Part shown: positions 33,312 to 40,288 of the stretch, one piece after another
Position numbering within the stretch: the stretch's first letter is position 1
Layout of the letters: every line of letters starts with the position of its first letter
Assembly (NCBI GenBank): GCA_964556395.1
Contig: CAZKVR010000002.1
Coordinates: forward strand, 1-64,000
Direction of reading: 5' to 3'
Length of the DNA stretch: 64,000 nt
Origin: WJKR01 sp964556395
GTDB taxonomy: Archaea > Nanobdellota > Nanobdellia > Woesearchaeales > WJKR01
The notes under the pieces: model-generated
What the model was told of the DNA's origin: nothing
Database searches by the model: none
What the model saw: the letters and a program-made list of their open reading frames with translations, nothing else
Program-made: the position numbers and the translations under genes

Positions 33312-33321
33312 CATTTAAAAA
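33312..33321 (+). promoter_or_regulatory. TATA box of tRNA-Gln
   Basis: CATTTAAAAA is centred about 31 nt before the tRNA 5' end. Confidence 0.65.
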
Positions 33322-33347
33322 GGAGCTGGCATCCACTGCCTCTCGGC

Positions 33348-33464
33348 AGCCCCGTAGTGTAGCGGCCAAACCTCGCTCGCGTTCGGATGACCGGACGTGA
33401 GCGTCGCGGTCAATCATCGCGGACTCTGGATCCGTGGACCCCAGTTCGAATCTGGGCGGGGCTA
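33348..33464 (+). tRNA. tRNA-Gln(CTG) with D-loop intron
   Basis: Acceptor AGCCCCG/CGGGGCT with discriminator A, anticodon stem GCGGA/TCCGT with loop CTCTGGA, T-arm CCCAG/CTGGG. The gene is 117 nt; 44 nt are inserted in the D-loop. The junction makes a clean bulge-helix-bulge: central helix GGCC/GGTC, bulges AAA and AAT. Splicing restores a normal D-arm GTGT-AGCGGCCAA-TCAT of tRNA-Gln. Confidence 0.9.
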
Positions 33465-33544
33465 CTCTCTAACCTGTGGAAGTTTTGTGATTGGTTCTTA
33501 CTAACGAAAGAATGATTCGTTTCAGCCCCGTGCCATCAAGAGGG

Positions 33545-34297
33545 TCAGAGGTCTGTTTCTTTCTCCATGTCGCGCGTCGTTTCATCCATTTCTGCTCCTA
33601 GGATGCTGCCTTTGTAGAGGAGGGTGTAGAGGGTGACCGTCATCAGGGTGAGGGCCGGGCTTCCTTTTTTGACATCTAGGACGAGCCCTCCTCCTGCTCG
33701 TTTGAGGGTGATTTGAGTGTTTGGACCAGTGAGGCCGACATCCTTGGTCCGTAGATGGCATGTGTAGCGCTGGCCGTCGAGGGTGAAGGGGATGTCTTCG
33801 TTCATCTTCTTCGTGCCTGGTTCTTGCCGTATCTTCTGCGTCCAGATGGTCTGTCCGTCTTTCTCGCAGGTGAGCGTCGGGCCGGTGCCGAGGTTTTTGA
33901 GGCCTTGTGTCATAGTGACCGTCCACGTCCCGTTGGCCTTGTAGGTGTAGGATACTTTTTGGAGTCCTGTTTTGCACGTCGCTGGTATTTCCTGGTTGTT
34001 GATGTAGGTGTAGACTTTCTTTGGGAATCGGAGGCCTTCGTGCTTGCTGACGCTGAAGTTGCTGTACAGTGCGAAGTGATCGTACTTGCCGGCGAGCGCG
34101 TGCCTGAGGTCTTCGCGCTTGAATCGTTCTTGACGTTTGGCTTCTATGAAGAAGATTGGGAAGCCGACGACGAGGCAGCCGATTCCTGTGAAGAGGAATG
34201 TTTGGTTGCCGGAGATTTTGAGGTAGATGAAGGAGCCAATCGCTCCTATGACTAAGATGATTGCTAGGACTGCGAGGAGCGAAGGTTTCTTGGACAT
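33545..34297 (-). CDS. Membrane protein with two N-terminal helices
   Basis: 250 residues. Hydrophobic segments at about residues 8-26 and 34-52 are followed by KRQERFKRED and a soluble beta-rich domain (DHFALYSNFSVSKHEGLRF; TWTVTMTQGLKNLG). A further weak hydrophobic stretch (LTLMTVTLYTLLY) lies near residue 220. The family is not recognised. A TATA box lies about 28 nt upstream of the ATG. Confidence 0.6.
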   Translation of the reverse strand: MSKKPSLLAVLAIILVIGAIGSFIYLKISGNQTFLFTGIGCLVVGFPIFFIEAKRQERFKREDLRHALAGKYDHFALYSNFSVSKHEGLRFPKKVYTYINNQEIPATCKTGLQKVSYTYKANGTWTVTMTQGLKNLGTGPTLTCEKDGQTIWTQKIRQEPGTKKMNEDIPFTLDGQRYTCHLRTKDVGLTGPNTQITLKRAGGGLVLDVKKGSPALTLMTVTLYTLLYKGSILGAEMDETTRDMEKETDL

Positions 34298-34401
34298 TAT
34301 GTGTGTCTAATTTACCCCTAGTATAAAAATGTTTTTTTGAGGATTTTTCCAACACATTTTTATATGACTCCGTTGTTTGTTTTTTGTCTGGTGGTCTTCA
34401 C

Positions 34402-34875
34402 ATGGCTGATTGTATCTTTTGCAGGATCGTGAACGGCGACGTCCCGTGCCATAAGGTGTGGGAGTCTGACTCTCACTTGGCGTTCTTGAACATCACGCCG
34501 AGCATGAGGGGGTTTACCGTCGTCGTGTCGAAGGATCATCTTCCTAGTAAGGTGGAGTCGTTGCCTGATGATGAGTATGTCTCCTTGTGGCGCGCCGCCA
34601 GGGAGGCTGCTAAGAAGCTCACCGCCGCGCTTGGTGTCGAGCGTACCGCCATGGTGGCTGAGGGTACTGGCGTGGATCACGCTCATGTCAAGCTCATCCC
34701 GCTCATCGGCACCTCTCTGGAGAAACCGTGGAGCGGTGGCGAGGCGAAGTCGCCTGTCACGTTCGACAGGTATGAGGGGTTCGTGTCGACTAGGGAGGGT
34801 CCTCGGGCCGATGACGAGGACTTGGCTGCTTTGGCTGAGAGGATTAGAGAGATGGAGGTTGATAGTGATGGATAA
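34402..34875 (+). CDS. HIT-family nucleotide-binding protein
   Basis: 157 residues. N-terminal CIFCRIVNGDVPCHKVWE is typical of HIT proteins. The triad region reads DHAHVKLIPL: the first two histidines, including the presumed nucleophile, are present, while the third is lysine, a variant I remember from other HIT proteins. So it is probably an active nucleotide hydrolase, unlike the tandem pair at 8718-10054. ATG at 34402 follows TATA-like TTTTTATATG by about 40 nt. The next gene overlaps its end by 8 nt. Confidence 0.85.
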   Translation: MADCIFCRIVNGDVPCHKVWESDSHLAFLNITPSMRGFTVVVSKDHLPSKVESLPDDEYVSLWRAAREAAKKLTAALGVERTAMVAEGTGVDHAHVKLIPLIGTSLEKPWSGGEAKSPVTFDRYEGFVSTREGPRADDEDLAALAERIREMEVDSDG

Positions 34876-35098
34876 GGAGACGTTCGAGCCTGCGAGGATC
34901 CAGGCGTTGGAGGAGGTCGTGTATCAGACCAATGCCGCGTTGGAGACCTTGCTGCAGCTGATGATCGACAAGGGTTATTTCACCGAGCAGGAGCTCATGG
35001 AGAAGATGGATGAGCTCGCGGAGCATGAGGACGAGGATTCCGAGGAGCTCCAGCGGGATGCTGAGGCTCCCCGCGATCAGGATGAGGAGAAGCAGTAG
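34868..35098 (+). CDS. Small helical acidic protein
   Basis: 76 residues. One predicted helix pair (EEVVYQTNAALETLLQLMID) then a very acidic tail. ATG at 34868 overlaps the preceding HIT gene by 8 nt, with GAGATGGAGG upstream as a likely ribosome-binding site. Not recognised. Kept as a gene because of its coupling and codon pattern. Confidence 0.55.
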   Translation: MDKETFEPARIQALEEVVYQTNAALETLLQLMIDKGYFTEQELMEKMDELAEHEDEDSEELQRDAEAPRDQDEEKQ

Positions 35099-35175
35099 TT
35101 TTTCCGGTTTCCGCGGATGTTTCACTGGCCATCCTGCCGGTGGTTTCTTGAATTCTTTTTCTCTTCTTCTCGTTC

Positions 35176-35376
35176 ATGATGTATTTTCATCACGATAGGT
35201 GGTTCGATGAGGAGAAGTTGCGGCCTCTTCGCAGGGCGCTCGTCGCTGAGTTGTTGGATGAGTGCGACGGGTCGTTCGCCTTGCTGGGTTGCGAGAAGGT
35301 GGCTGACGGGGCGTGGGTCCACGAGGATTTGGATGTCGTCGTCTCGCTCAGGGTCGAGCCTCGTCTCAGGCTGTGA
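35176..35376 (+). CDS. Small protein of unknown function
   Basis: 66 residues (FHHDRWFDEEKLRPLRRALV...). No motif recognised. It ends inside the 3' end of the convergent acylphosphatase gene (11-nt overlap). Either of two ATGs at 35176 or 35179 may start it. The upstream stretch is T-rich without a clear TATA box. Moderate confidence that it is translated. Confidence 0.45.
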   Translation: MMYFHHDRWFDEEKLRPLRRALVAELLDECDGSFALLGCEKVADGAWVHEDLDVVVSLRVEPRLRL

Positions 35377-35635
35377 CGTTGAAGTCTTTGTAGATGTGGC
35401 TGGGCGTGCCTTCTTCGACCTGGATGTCATCCACCTTGGCGGCTGTCGGGCCGGCTTTGCAGGCTTCGATGAGCTGCGCTACCGCCGTCTCGTCTCCTTC
35501 CGCCACGACTTCGACGCCTCCTTCGATGTTCTTGACGTAGCCTTTGACATCGAGGGCTCTGGCTTGCTGTTCGACGTATCGCCTATAGCCGACTCCTTGT
35601 ACGCGACCGTCGATGTAGAGGTGCACGTGTCTCAT
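35366..35635 (-). CDS. acyP: Acylphosphatase
   Basis: 89 residues, the full family length. The phosphate-binding loop GRVQGVGYRRYV, with its catalytic arginine, and the catalytic asparagine in GYVKNIEGGVEVVAEG are present. It hydrolyses acyl phosphates. Confidence 0.95.
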   Translation of the reverse strand: MRHVHLYIDGRVQGVGYRRYVEQQARALDVKGYVKNIEGGVEVVAEGDETAVAQLIEACKAGPTAAKVDDIQVEEGTPSHIYKDFNVTA

Positions 35636-35746
35636 GTTCTTTTCTCCATTCTCTCAACATATTTATTTCTTTCCATGCCTTTCGCTATACAAATACATTT
35701 ATAGGACTGGCCGTCACCCGGTGCCTGGTGATGTAGTACGGCAAGG

Positions 35747-36274
35747 GTGAGCGCTTCTGTTCAGGACGAGCTTTCGGGCTTGAAGAAAGGTATCAGGTCC
35801 GCTTTCGGTAAGGTCCGGGAGGAGATGGACGAGCACCTTGACACTATCAATCGTAATTCTAATGAGATCCAGTCGGTCTATGAGTTCTTGATGGGTTTGG
35901 AGGAGCGTCTTGATAAGTTGTCTGAGCGTGTCGAGTCTTTGGCGTTGGAGAAGGAGCGTCCTGTCCGTGAGTATGAGCCTGTGGAGGCGTTGACGTCTCG
36001 CGAACAGGAAGTGTTCTTGTTGGTGTATACGTCTTCTTTGCCGTTGTCATCTTTCGCCATCGCTGATAGGTTGGGTTTGGATGAGCGTGCGGTGCGTCGT
36101 TACTTGGATGGGTTGATGCAGAAGGGTGTTCCGTTGTTGGAGCAGCGTTATGAGGGCCGGTTGCATTATTCTTTGGAGTTGCGGTTCAAGGATGCGCAGG
36201 CGCGTCAGTCTTTGGTCCGTATCGATGAGTCCGTGTCGCGTGAGGTGTTGCGCGAGCAGGAAACGGCTTATTGA
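35747..36274 (+). CDS. Coiled-coil/winged-helix DNA-binding protein
   Basis: 175 residues. The first 80 form heptad repeats (LKKGIRSAFGKVREEMDEHL; VYEFLMGLEERLDKLSERV). Residues 85-140 form a helix-turn-helix (LTSREQEVFLLVY, then FAIADRLGLDERAVRRYLD), followed by a wing-like hairpin. It is probably a transcription regulator or chromosome protein. Start GTG has AAGG upstream, and TATA-like sequence ACATTTATAGG lies about 50 nt upstream. The plus strand here is very rich in G and T, with TTG as the main leucine codon. Confidence 0.65.
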   Translation: MSASVQDELSGLKKGIRSAFGKVREEMDEHLDTINRNSNEIQSVYEFLMGLEERLDKLSERVESLALEKERPVREYEPVEALTSREQEVFLLVYTSSLPLSSFAIADRLGLDERAVRRYLDGLMQKGVPLLEQRYEGRLHYSLELRFKDAQARQSLVRIDESVSREVLREQETAY

Positions 36275-36494
36275 AAATTGTTGTTTTTGCTTATAAATTA
36301 TAGAAAGTATAAATAACTATTTTTGCTTAAATATATTAGAAATATTGGTTATCCAATATAATAGATTTAATTCTAAATATTATAAGCAAAAAATAAAAAT
36401 TATGAAAACAAAGTATTTTCAAAAATTATGATAAAAAACCAGAAGTTTTAGATTATCGGAACACATAAATACTGGCGAAGCAAGAAAGACCGCT
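36275..36494. repeat. AT-rich island A, diverged direct copy of island B
   Basis: A non-coding block far richer in A+T than its surroundings. It shares ordered blocks with the island at 37908-38102: 36300-36314 with 37931-37945 (14 of 15 identical), 36320-36348 with 37951-37978, a palindrome ATTGGTTATCCAAT (36344-36357) with 37990-38003, and 36385-36408 with 38029-38052. The copies are in the same orientation, about 1.63 kb apart. They flank a helical protein and a Xer recombinase. A 13-nt length difference sits just before the palindrome of island B. Confidence 0.8.
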
Positions 36495-36983
36495 ATGCCT
36501 GGCAAAGATGATCGCGAAGCAGAGAACATAAAGCAGGAAGAGACCATCAGCAAAGCAATCAAGCACCATTGCGATGAATTGTTGCAGACCGCAAAAGATC
36601 TCGTCAAGGAATACAAGTCACTGTCCAAGCAAAGCAAAAAGCTCCAGAAGACCCTATCCAAGAAGGAAAGAGAGAATTCTGATGAAATCCACCGAGCCCA
36701 AGAGCTCAAAGAGACAATGAAACGTCAGTCGACAGGACAGGTCCAGCGGACAGCGCAACGCCTCAGGGACGAAGAGACGAATGAGAGCAAGCTCTCCCAA
36801 AAAGAGGCCGAGATCGTCCAGGAGATGGTCGGCCTCCTCCACCGGACGAAGGAGGCGGCCGAGCAGGCGTTGCAGAAGGACGCCAATCTCCGGACGTCGA
36901 TGATCGAGCTCTACACGAAGGATCTTGAGGATTATAACCTCGAGACCGAGGAGAGCAGACCACCCCATACTGGCGGGAATTGA
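36495..36983 (+). CDS. Charged all-helical protein between the AT islands
   Basis: 162 residues with coiled-coil heptads over most of the length (ELLQTAKDLVKEYKSLSKQS; EIVQEMVGLLHRTKEAAEQA). No known motif. It is preceded by AACACATAAATACTGG and starts the stretch in which A and C replace G and T on the plus strand. Being between the direct repeats and next to the recombinase, it may act with it, but nothing in the sequence proves this. Confidence 0.6.
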   Translation: MPGKDDREAENIKQEETISKAIKHHCDELLQTAKDLVKEYKSLSKQSKKLQKTLSKKERENSDEIHRAQELKETMKRQSTGQVQRTAQRLRDEETNESKLSQKEAEIVQEMVGLLHRTKEAAEQALQKDANLRTSMIELYTKDLEDYNLETEESRPPHTGGN

Positions 36984-37080
36984 CGCGGAAACCCCTGCCG
37001 ATTTCTCTAAATCATCTGGACCAGACAAAGATTTATAAATAAATGTCGCGTAATGTATATTACCCGCACAAAACCAGAAT

Positions 37081-37090
37081 GTTTATAAAA
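37081..37090 (+). promoter_or_regulatory. TATA box of the Xer recombinase gene
   Basis: GTTTATAAAA is centred 28 nt before the ATG at 37113. A second one, GATTTATAAATAAATG, lies at about 37028-37043. Confidence 0.7.
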
Positions 37091-37112
37091 GAACGCTGCG
37101 GAAAAGACGACG

Positions 37113-37907
37113 ATGGAGCGCTTGCTGACCGAACTGGAACTACGAGGCTATTCCGAAGCCACGAAGCAGAAGTACGTCCAGTTCAACAAGGAGTTCCTCG
37201 ACTTCTGCAAGAAAAGGCCGGACGATGTCGAGAAGGACGATGTCAAGAAATACCTGGCACACCTGGTCGGCAAAGAGAAAAGGGCCCCACGATCGGTGAA
37301 TCTGGCTCGCGCAGCCCTGCTTTTCTTCTATAATCAGGTGCTCGAGAAGAACTTCACGACCATCAATATCCCAAAGATCCAGAAGAGCCTACCGGCCGTG
37401 CTGACCAAGGATGAGGTGAAGCGACTCATCCAGGCTGCGAAGACCAAGAAATCCAGGTTCATCATCCAATTGTTATATGGTACGGGGCTGCGCGTCTCGG
37501 AGCTCGTCCGTCTGAAGACGTCTGATTTGCAGCTCGACCAAGGCATGGCGTGGGTGCGCGGCGGCAAGGGCGGCAAGGACCGCATGGTATTGTTACCGAT
37601 GGACCTCTACAACATATTGGAACGCAAGAATCCGGAGACGTTCGTCCTGGAAGGACCGAACGGCCAGTTGAGAGAGAGGACCGTGCAGGCGGTCGTGAAG
37701 CGTGCTGCCGAGAGGGCTGAGATACCGAAGAAGGTGACCCCTCATACGCTGCGGCATTCCTTCGCCACCCATTTGTTGGAGGCTGGTAATGATATCCGCG
37801 TCATCCAGGAGTTGTTGGGCCACAGCAATGTCCAGACGACGCAGATCTACACGCACGTGAGCGATGACCGGAAGAGGAGCATCAAGAACCCACTAGATTT
37901 GTTATAA
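37113..37907 (+). CDS. xerA: Tyrosine recombinase of the Xer family (XerA-like)
   Basis: 264 residues. An N-terminal SAM-like core-binding domain (about 1-85) precedes the catalytic domain. Active-site residues are visible: Arg in GTGLRVSELVRL, Lys in GGKGGKDRMV, HTLRHSFATHLLEAG, LGHSNVQTTQIYTHVS with the final Tyr nucleophile. Archaeal XerA resolves chromosome dimers at a dif site and is a single gene, as here. AT-rich islands with palindromes lie on both sides. A phage- or element-type integrase is the alternative. Confidence 0.92.
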   Translation: MERLLTELELRGYSEATKQKYVQFNKEFLDFCKKRPDDVEKDDVKKYLAHLVGKEKRAPRSVNLARAALLFFYNQVLEKNFTTINIPKIQKSLPAVLTKDEVKRLIQAAKTKKSRFIIQLLYGTGLRVSELVRLKTSDLQLDQGMAWVRGGKGGKDRMVLLPMDLYNILERKNPETFVLEGPNGQLRERTVQAVVKRAAERAEIPKKVTPHTLRHSFATHLLEAGNDIRVIQELLGHSNVQTTQIYTHVSDDRKRSIKNPLDLL

Positions 37908-38102
37908 CATGTCGTCTCTGCTCAAAAAATATAGAAAATATAAATTATGGTTTTTGATTAAAAATATTAAAATATTGGATAAACTATATATTGGTTAACC
38001 AATAATAAATGATTAACTAAAATATATGAGCAAAAACGAAAAATAATGAAAAGATAATAATCTAAAAAATACTGTCAAAAACCGAAAATTATAGAAACGA
38101 GT
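37908..38102. repeat. AT-rich island B, diverged direct copy of island A
   Basis: The second copy, immediately after the recombinase stop. It has the palindrome ATTGGTTAACCAAT at 37990-38003, preceded by an extra half site ATATTGGAT at 37971-37979. Blocks matching island A are listed there. The island ends at the stop of the PadR gene. No open reading frame is present. Confidence 0.8.
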
Positions 38103-38447
38103 TTATTGTTTCTTCGAACGCTTCCGCAACCGACGCCGCGGACGCCTGATATACTTCTTCAACCCGTAGAAATACCTGGAGAACAACGCGTACTGCCTAG
38201 AAAGCTCGGACTCACCCTCCTTCGTCAAAGAATACAGTTTCTTACGCCCGAACTGGACGTACGTCACCAACCCCAACTCCCGGAGCTCCTTCAAGGCAGG
38301 ATAGACCGTGCCAGGCGTCAACGGCTCGCCACCCTTACGGCGCCCAATCCTCTTCGCCAAATCCTCACCGCACAGACTCTTACGACTGATCTCATGCAAC
38401 AACAAGAAAGACAAGAATCCCTTGAACTCGAGCAATGGCTTGGTCAT
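38103..38447 (-). CDS. PadR-family winged-helix regulator
   Basis: 114 residues. The PadR core LEFKGFLSFLLLHEI, then GEPLTPGTVYPALKELRELG and GRKKLYSLTKEGESEL are clear. The C-terminus is a very basic helix (KKYIRRPRRRLRKR). Such proteins usually repress a nearby gene in response to a ligand. It could regulate the adjacent membrane-protein operon. On this minus-strand gene the coding strand is G/T-rich. Confidence 0.88.
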   Translation of the reverse strand: MTKPLLEFKGFLSFLLLHEISRKSLCGEDLAKRIGRRKGGEPLTPGTVYPALKELRELGLVTYVQFGRKKLYSLTKEGESELSRQYALFSRYFYGLKKYIRRPRRRLRKRSKKQ

Positions 38448-38493
38448 AAATACAAATCCGCGACTAGCGTATAAAAAGATTTCTGAAAAGGAG

Positions 38494-38895
38494 TCACGAC
38501 GACGGCCGCGTAATCATCAACGCAGCAGACACCTTCTCAGAAGACCACCCTGCGTTCTCAAGCCTGTTGCGGATGGCATCGTCGTTGAAACCGAGCATGC
38601 GCATCTGACGGACATACCACGACAGGTTCTGATCAGGAGACTGCAAGGGCTGCTCCGAAGGCACATTCTCAGAGACCGGGTCCGAGGCCTCCCGAGAAGA
38701 CTGCCCCGCTACAGACCCCTGGACGGCGACCAAATCCCCAACATGCTCCGTCGCACCAAGCAAAGACCCTGCAAAGTAACCCTTCTGGCGGAGGACGAAG
38801 AAAGCCCCGACCCCGCCGAAGAGGACCAGGCCGCCGAGCACGAGGAGGAACGTCCCTAAGGCAGAACGGGATTCACCGACCTCGCCCCCGACCAC
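38494..38895 (-). CDS. Single-pass membrane protein with C-terminal helical motif
   Basis: About 133 residues from a GTG at 38895. One membrane helix (LGTFLLVLGGLVLFGGVGAF) is near residue 20. The C-terminus (NLSWYVRQMRMLGFNDDAIR, then NRLENAGWSSEKVSAAL) resembles small helical modules seen at the ends of archaeal membrane proteins. The frame stays open to 39135 but would run through the divergent promoter and the next gene. The start is uncertain. Not recognised. Confidence 0.5.
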   Translation of the reverse strand: MVGGEVGESRSALGTFLLVLGGLVLFGGVGAFFVLRQKGYFAGSLLGATEHVGDLVAVQGSVAGQSSREASDPVSENVPSEQPLQSPDQNLSWYVRQMRMLGFNDDAIRNRLENAGWSSEKVSAALMITRPSS

Positions 38896-38973
38896 TGCAC
38901 ATTGTGGTGACGCAAGAGGCTCTGAGGACTCAAGAAAGCAATACCGGATGACGCCCCGTCGAGAAAAGATAGA

Positions 38974-38988
38974 AAGTTTTATAAAGTT
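38974..38988. promoter_or_regulatory. Symmetric TATA element between divergent genes
   Basis: AAGTTTTATAAAGTT reads as a TATA box on both strands. It is about 54 nt before the plus-strand membrane gene at 39035 and 86 nt before the minus-strand gene start. Confidence 0.5.
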
Positions 38989-39034
38989 CAGTACCGGCAA
39001 CGGGAGACAGATAACAAAGGTGCGAGGAGACCGC

Positions 39035-39559
39035 ATGAGGAAGACAGCACTGGGAGGTATAGCACTGGCACTCGCGACCCTCTCAGCGCTCCCTCCCACT
39101 ATGGCCGCGCGGTCAGGCATCGGACCCCTAGACAAGGGTATCGAGGTCCTGAGCAGCGTGTTCTACCCGAGCGCCCTCCTCCAAGACGAGACCCTCCAGA
39201 TAGGATTCTTCAAATTCCTCTACTTCATCATCATCTTCACCATGGTCAACTGGGTGTTGAACAAGCAAGTGTTCAACAAGGACGGCGACGACCAGAACGG
39301 GAAACGCGCGGCAAGCGTGATAGCCTTCGCCTTCTCAGCCATCGGCGCGTGGTTCCTCCCCGCGAAAATCGCATTGGGGACAGGTGGCATGATCACGGCG
39401 ATACTCATACTACTCCTTCCGATAGGCATCACCTTCGGGCTCGCGTACTACGCGATGATCAAGCTCAAGAAGAACTGGATGGAGCACCTCTTCGGACTGC
39501 TCCTCCTCATCCTGGCGACGGCCATCATCAGCTGGACGCTAGGACTCATACAGATGTAG
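39035..39559 (+). CDS. Membrane protein with signal peptide, first gene of an unrecognised operon
   Basis: 174 residues. A signal peptide (residues 1-24, KTALGGIALALATLS, cleavage after TMA) is followed by helices near residues 58-75 (FLYFIIIFTMVNWVL), 95-110, 118-142 and 152-172. The arrangement, a cleaved leader and several short helices, vaguely recalls VirB2/TrbC-type pilin-like proteins, but I cannot claim homology. AGGAGA precedes the ATG. Next gene starts 10 nt downstream. Confidence 0.65.
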   Translation: MRKTALGGIALALATLSALPPTMAARSGIGPLDKGIEVLSSVFYPSALLQDETLQIGFFKFLYFIIIFTMVNWVLNKQVFNKDGDDQNGKRAASVIAFAFSAIGAWFLPAKIALGTGGMITAILILLLPIGITFGLAYYAMIKLKKNWMEHLFGLLLLILATAIISWTLGLIQM

Positions 39560-39569
39560 GTAAACGAGA

Positions 39570-40277
39570 ATGGCAGTCATACCGGACGGGATCAGGAACA
39601 TGGTCGAAAGCGTCATGTCCTATCTGGTGACCATCCTCACCATCCTCATCATCGTCAAGATCATACAGCTCGTCGGCAGCATCAAAGGAGGAGGCTTCAA
39701 CTTCGGCGGAGGAAGCGGAGGCGGCTCTGGCGGAGGAGGCGACAAGGAGAAGAAACCTGACGGCTCCACGAACGCACCCACGAGCAAGCAGGAGTTCATC
39801 GAGGGCCAGAAGAACCCTGGCACGGTCAGCTTCCTCATACGCAACGAGGATGATGAGAATGTCAAGGGCGCCGAGCTGAAGATGTGGACAGCCAAGCGGT
39901 CGAAACTCCTCTTCAAAGGCAGTGGGAAGTACGGTCGTACGTACAAAGATGTGAGCAACGCTGACGGGATGGTGCCGAGCGACGGCGGCACGTGGAACGT
40001 GCCCAGCGTCGGGTACAAGATACAAGTGACCTACAAGCTCCAAGAAGGGGAGTGGTACAAGAAGAAACCCTCGAAGAACGCCTCGTGGCAAGTCTTCAAG
40101 TCCGGCAAGAAAATCAGGATCACCACTGACTTTGACGTCCAACCAGGCGACAACGGACGGCGGACCATCAACCTTCCCTTCACAGGAGAGCCGCAAATAG
40201 GATTCGAACCGCGCATCAAGGACATCAAGTACGACGATGGAACCCTCACGACGAAAGGAATCGTGAAACGGGTCTGA
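39570..40277 (+). CDS. Membrane-anchored protein with Gly-rich linker and Ig-like domain
   Basis: 235 residues. A membrane helix (MSYLVTILTILIIVKIIQLV, residues 16-35) is followed by a glycine/serine linker (about 40-58) and a beta-sandwich with the pattern GTVSFLIRNEDDENVKGAEL seen in carboxypeptidase-regulatory-like domains. A further beta-rich region is at the C-terminus. It is second in a run with gaps of 10, 11, 12 and 11 nt. Not recognised. Confidence 0.65.
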   Translation: MAVIPDGIRNMVESVMSYLVTILTILIIVKIIQLVGSIKGGGFNFGGGSGGGSGGGGDKEKKPDGSTNAPTSKQEFIEGQKNPGTVSFLIRNEDDENVKGAELKMWTAKRSKLLFKGSGKYGRTYKDVSNADGMVPSDGGTWNVPSVGYKIQVTYKLQEGEWYKKKPSKNASWQVFKSGKKIRITTDFDVQPGDNGRRTINLPFTGEPQIGFEPRIKDIKYDDGTLTTKGIVKRV

Positions 40278-40288
40278 GAGGATTAAGA

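Noticed and set aside
36275..36494. Island A as a Bacteroidota-type sigma promoter (TTTG ... TAnnTTTG)
   Set aside because: Both words occur (TTTTTG and TATTTTTG), but the spacer is about 28 nt, not about 19, and AT-rich DNA gives such matches by chance.
36275..38102. The AT islands as a replication origin
   Set aside because: Strand composition has the opposite polarity to that expected at an origin, and no Cdc6/Orc1 gene or origin-box repeat is nearby. Not excluded for local origins.
38896..39135. N-terminal extension of the minus-strand membrane gene at 38494
   Set aside because: It crosses the divergent promoter (38974-38988) and the start of the operon gene at 39035.
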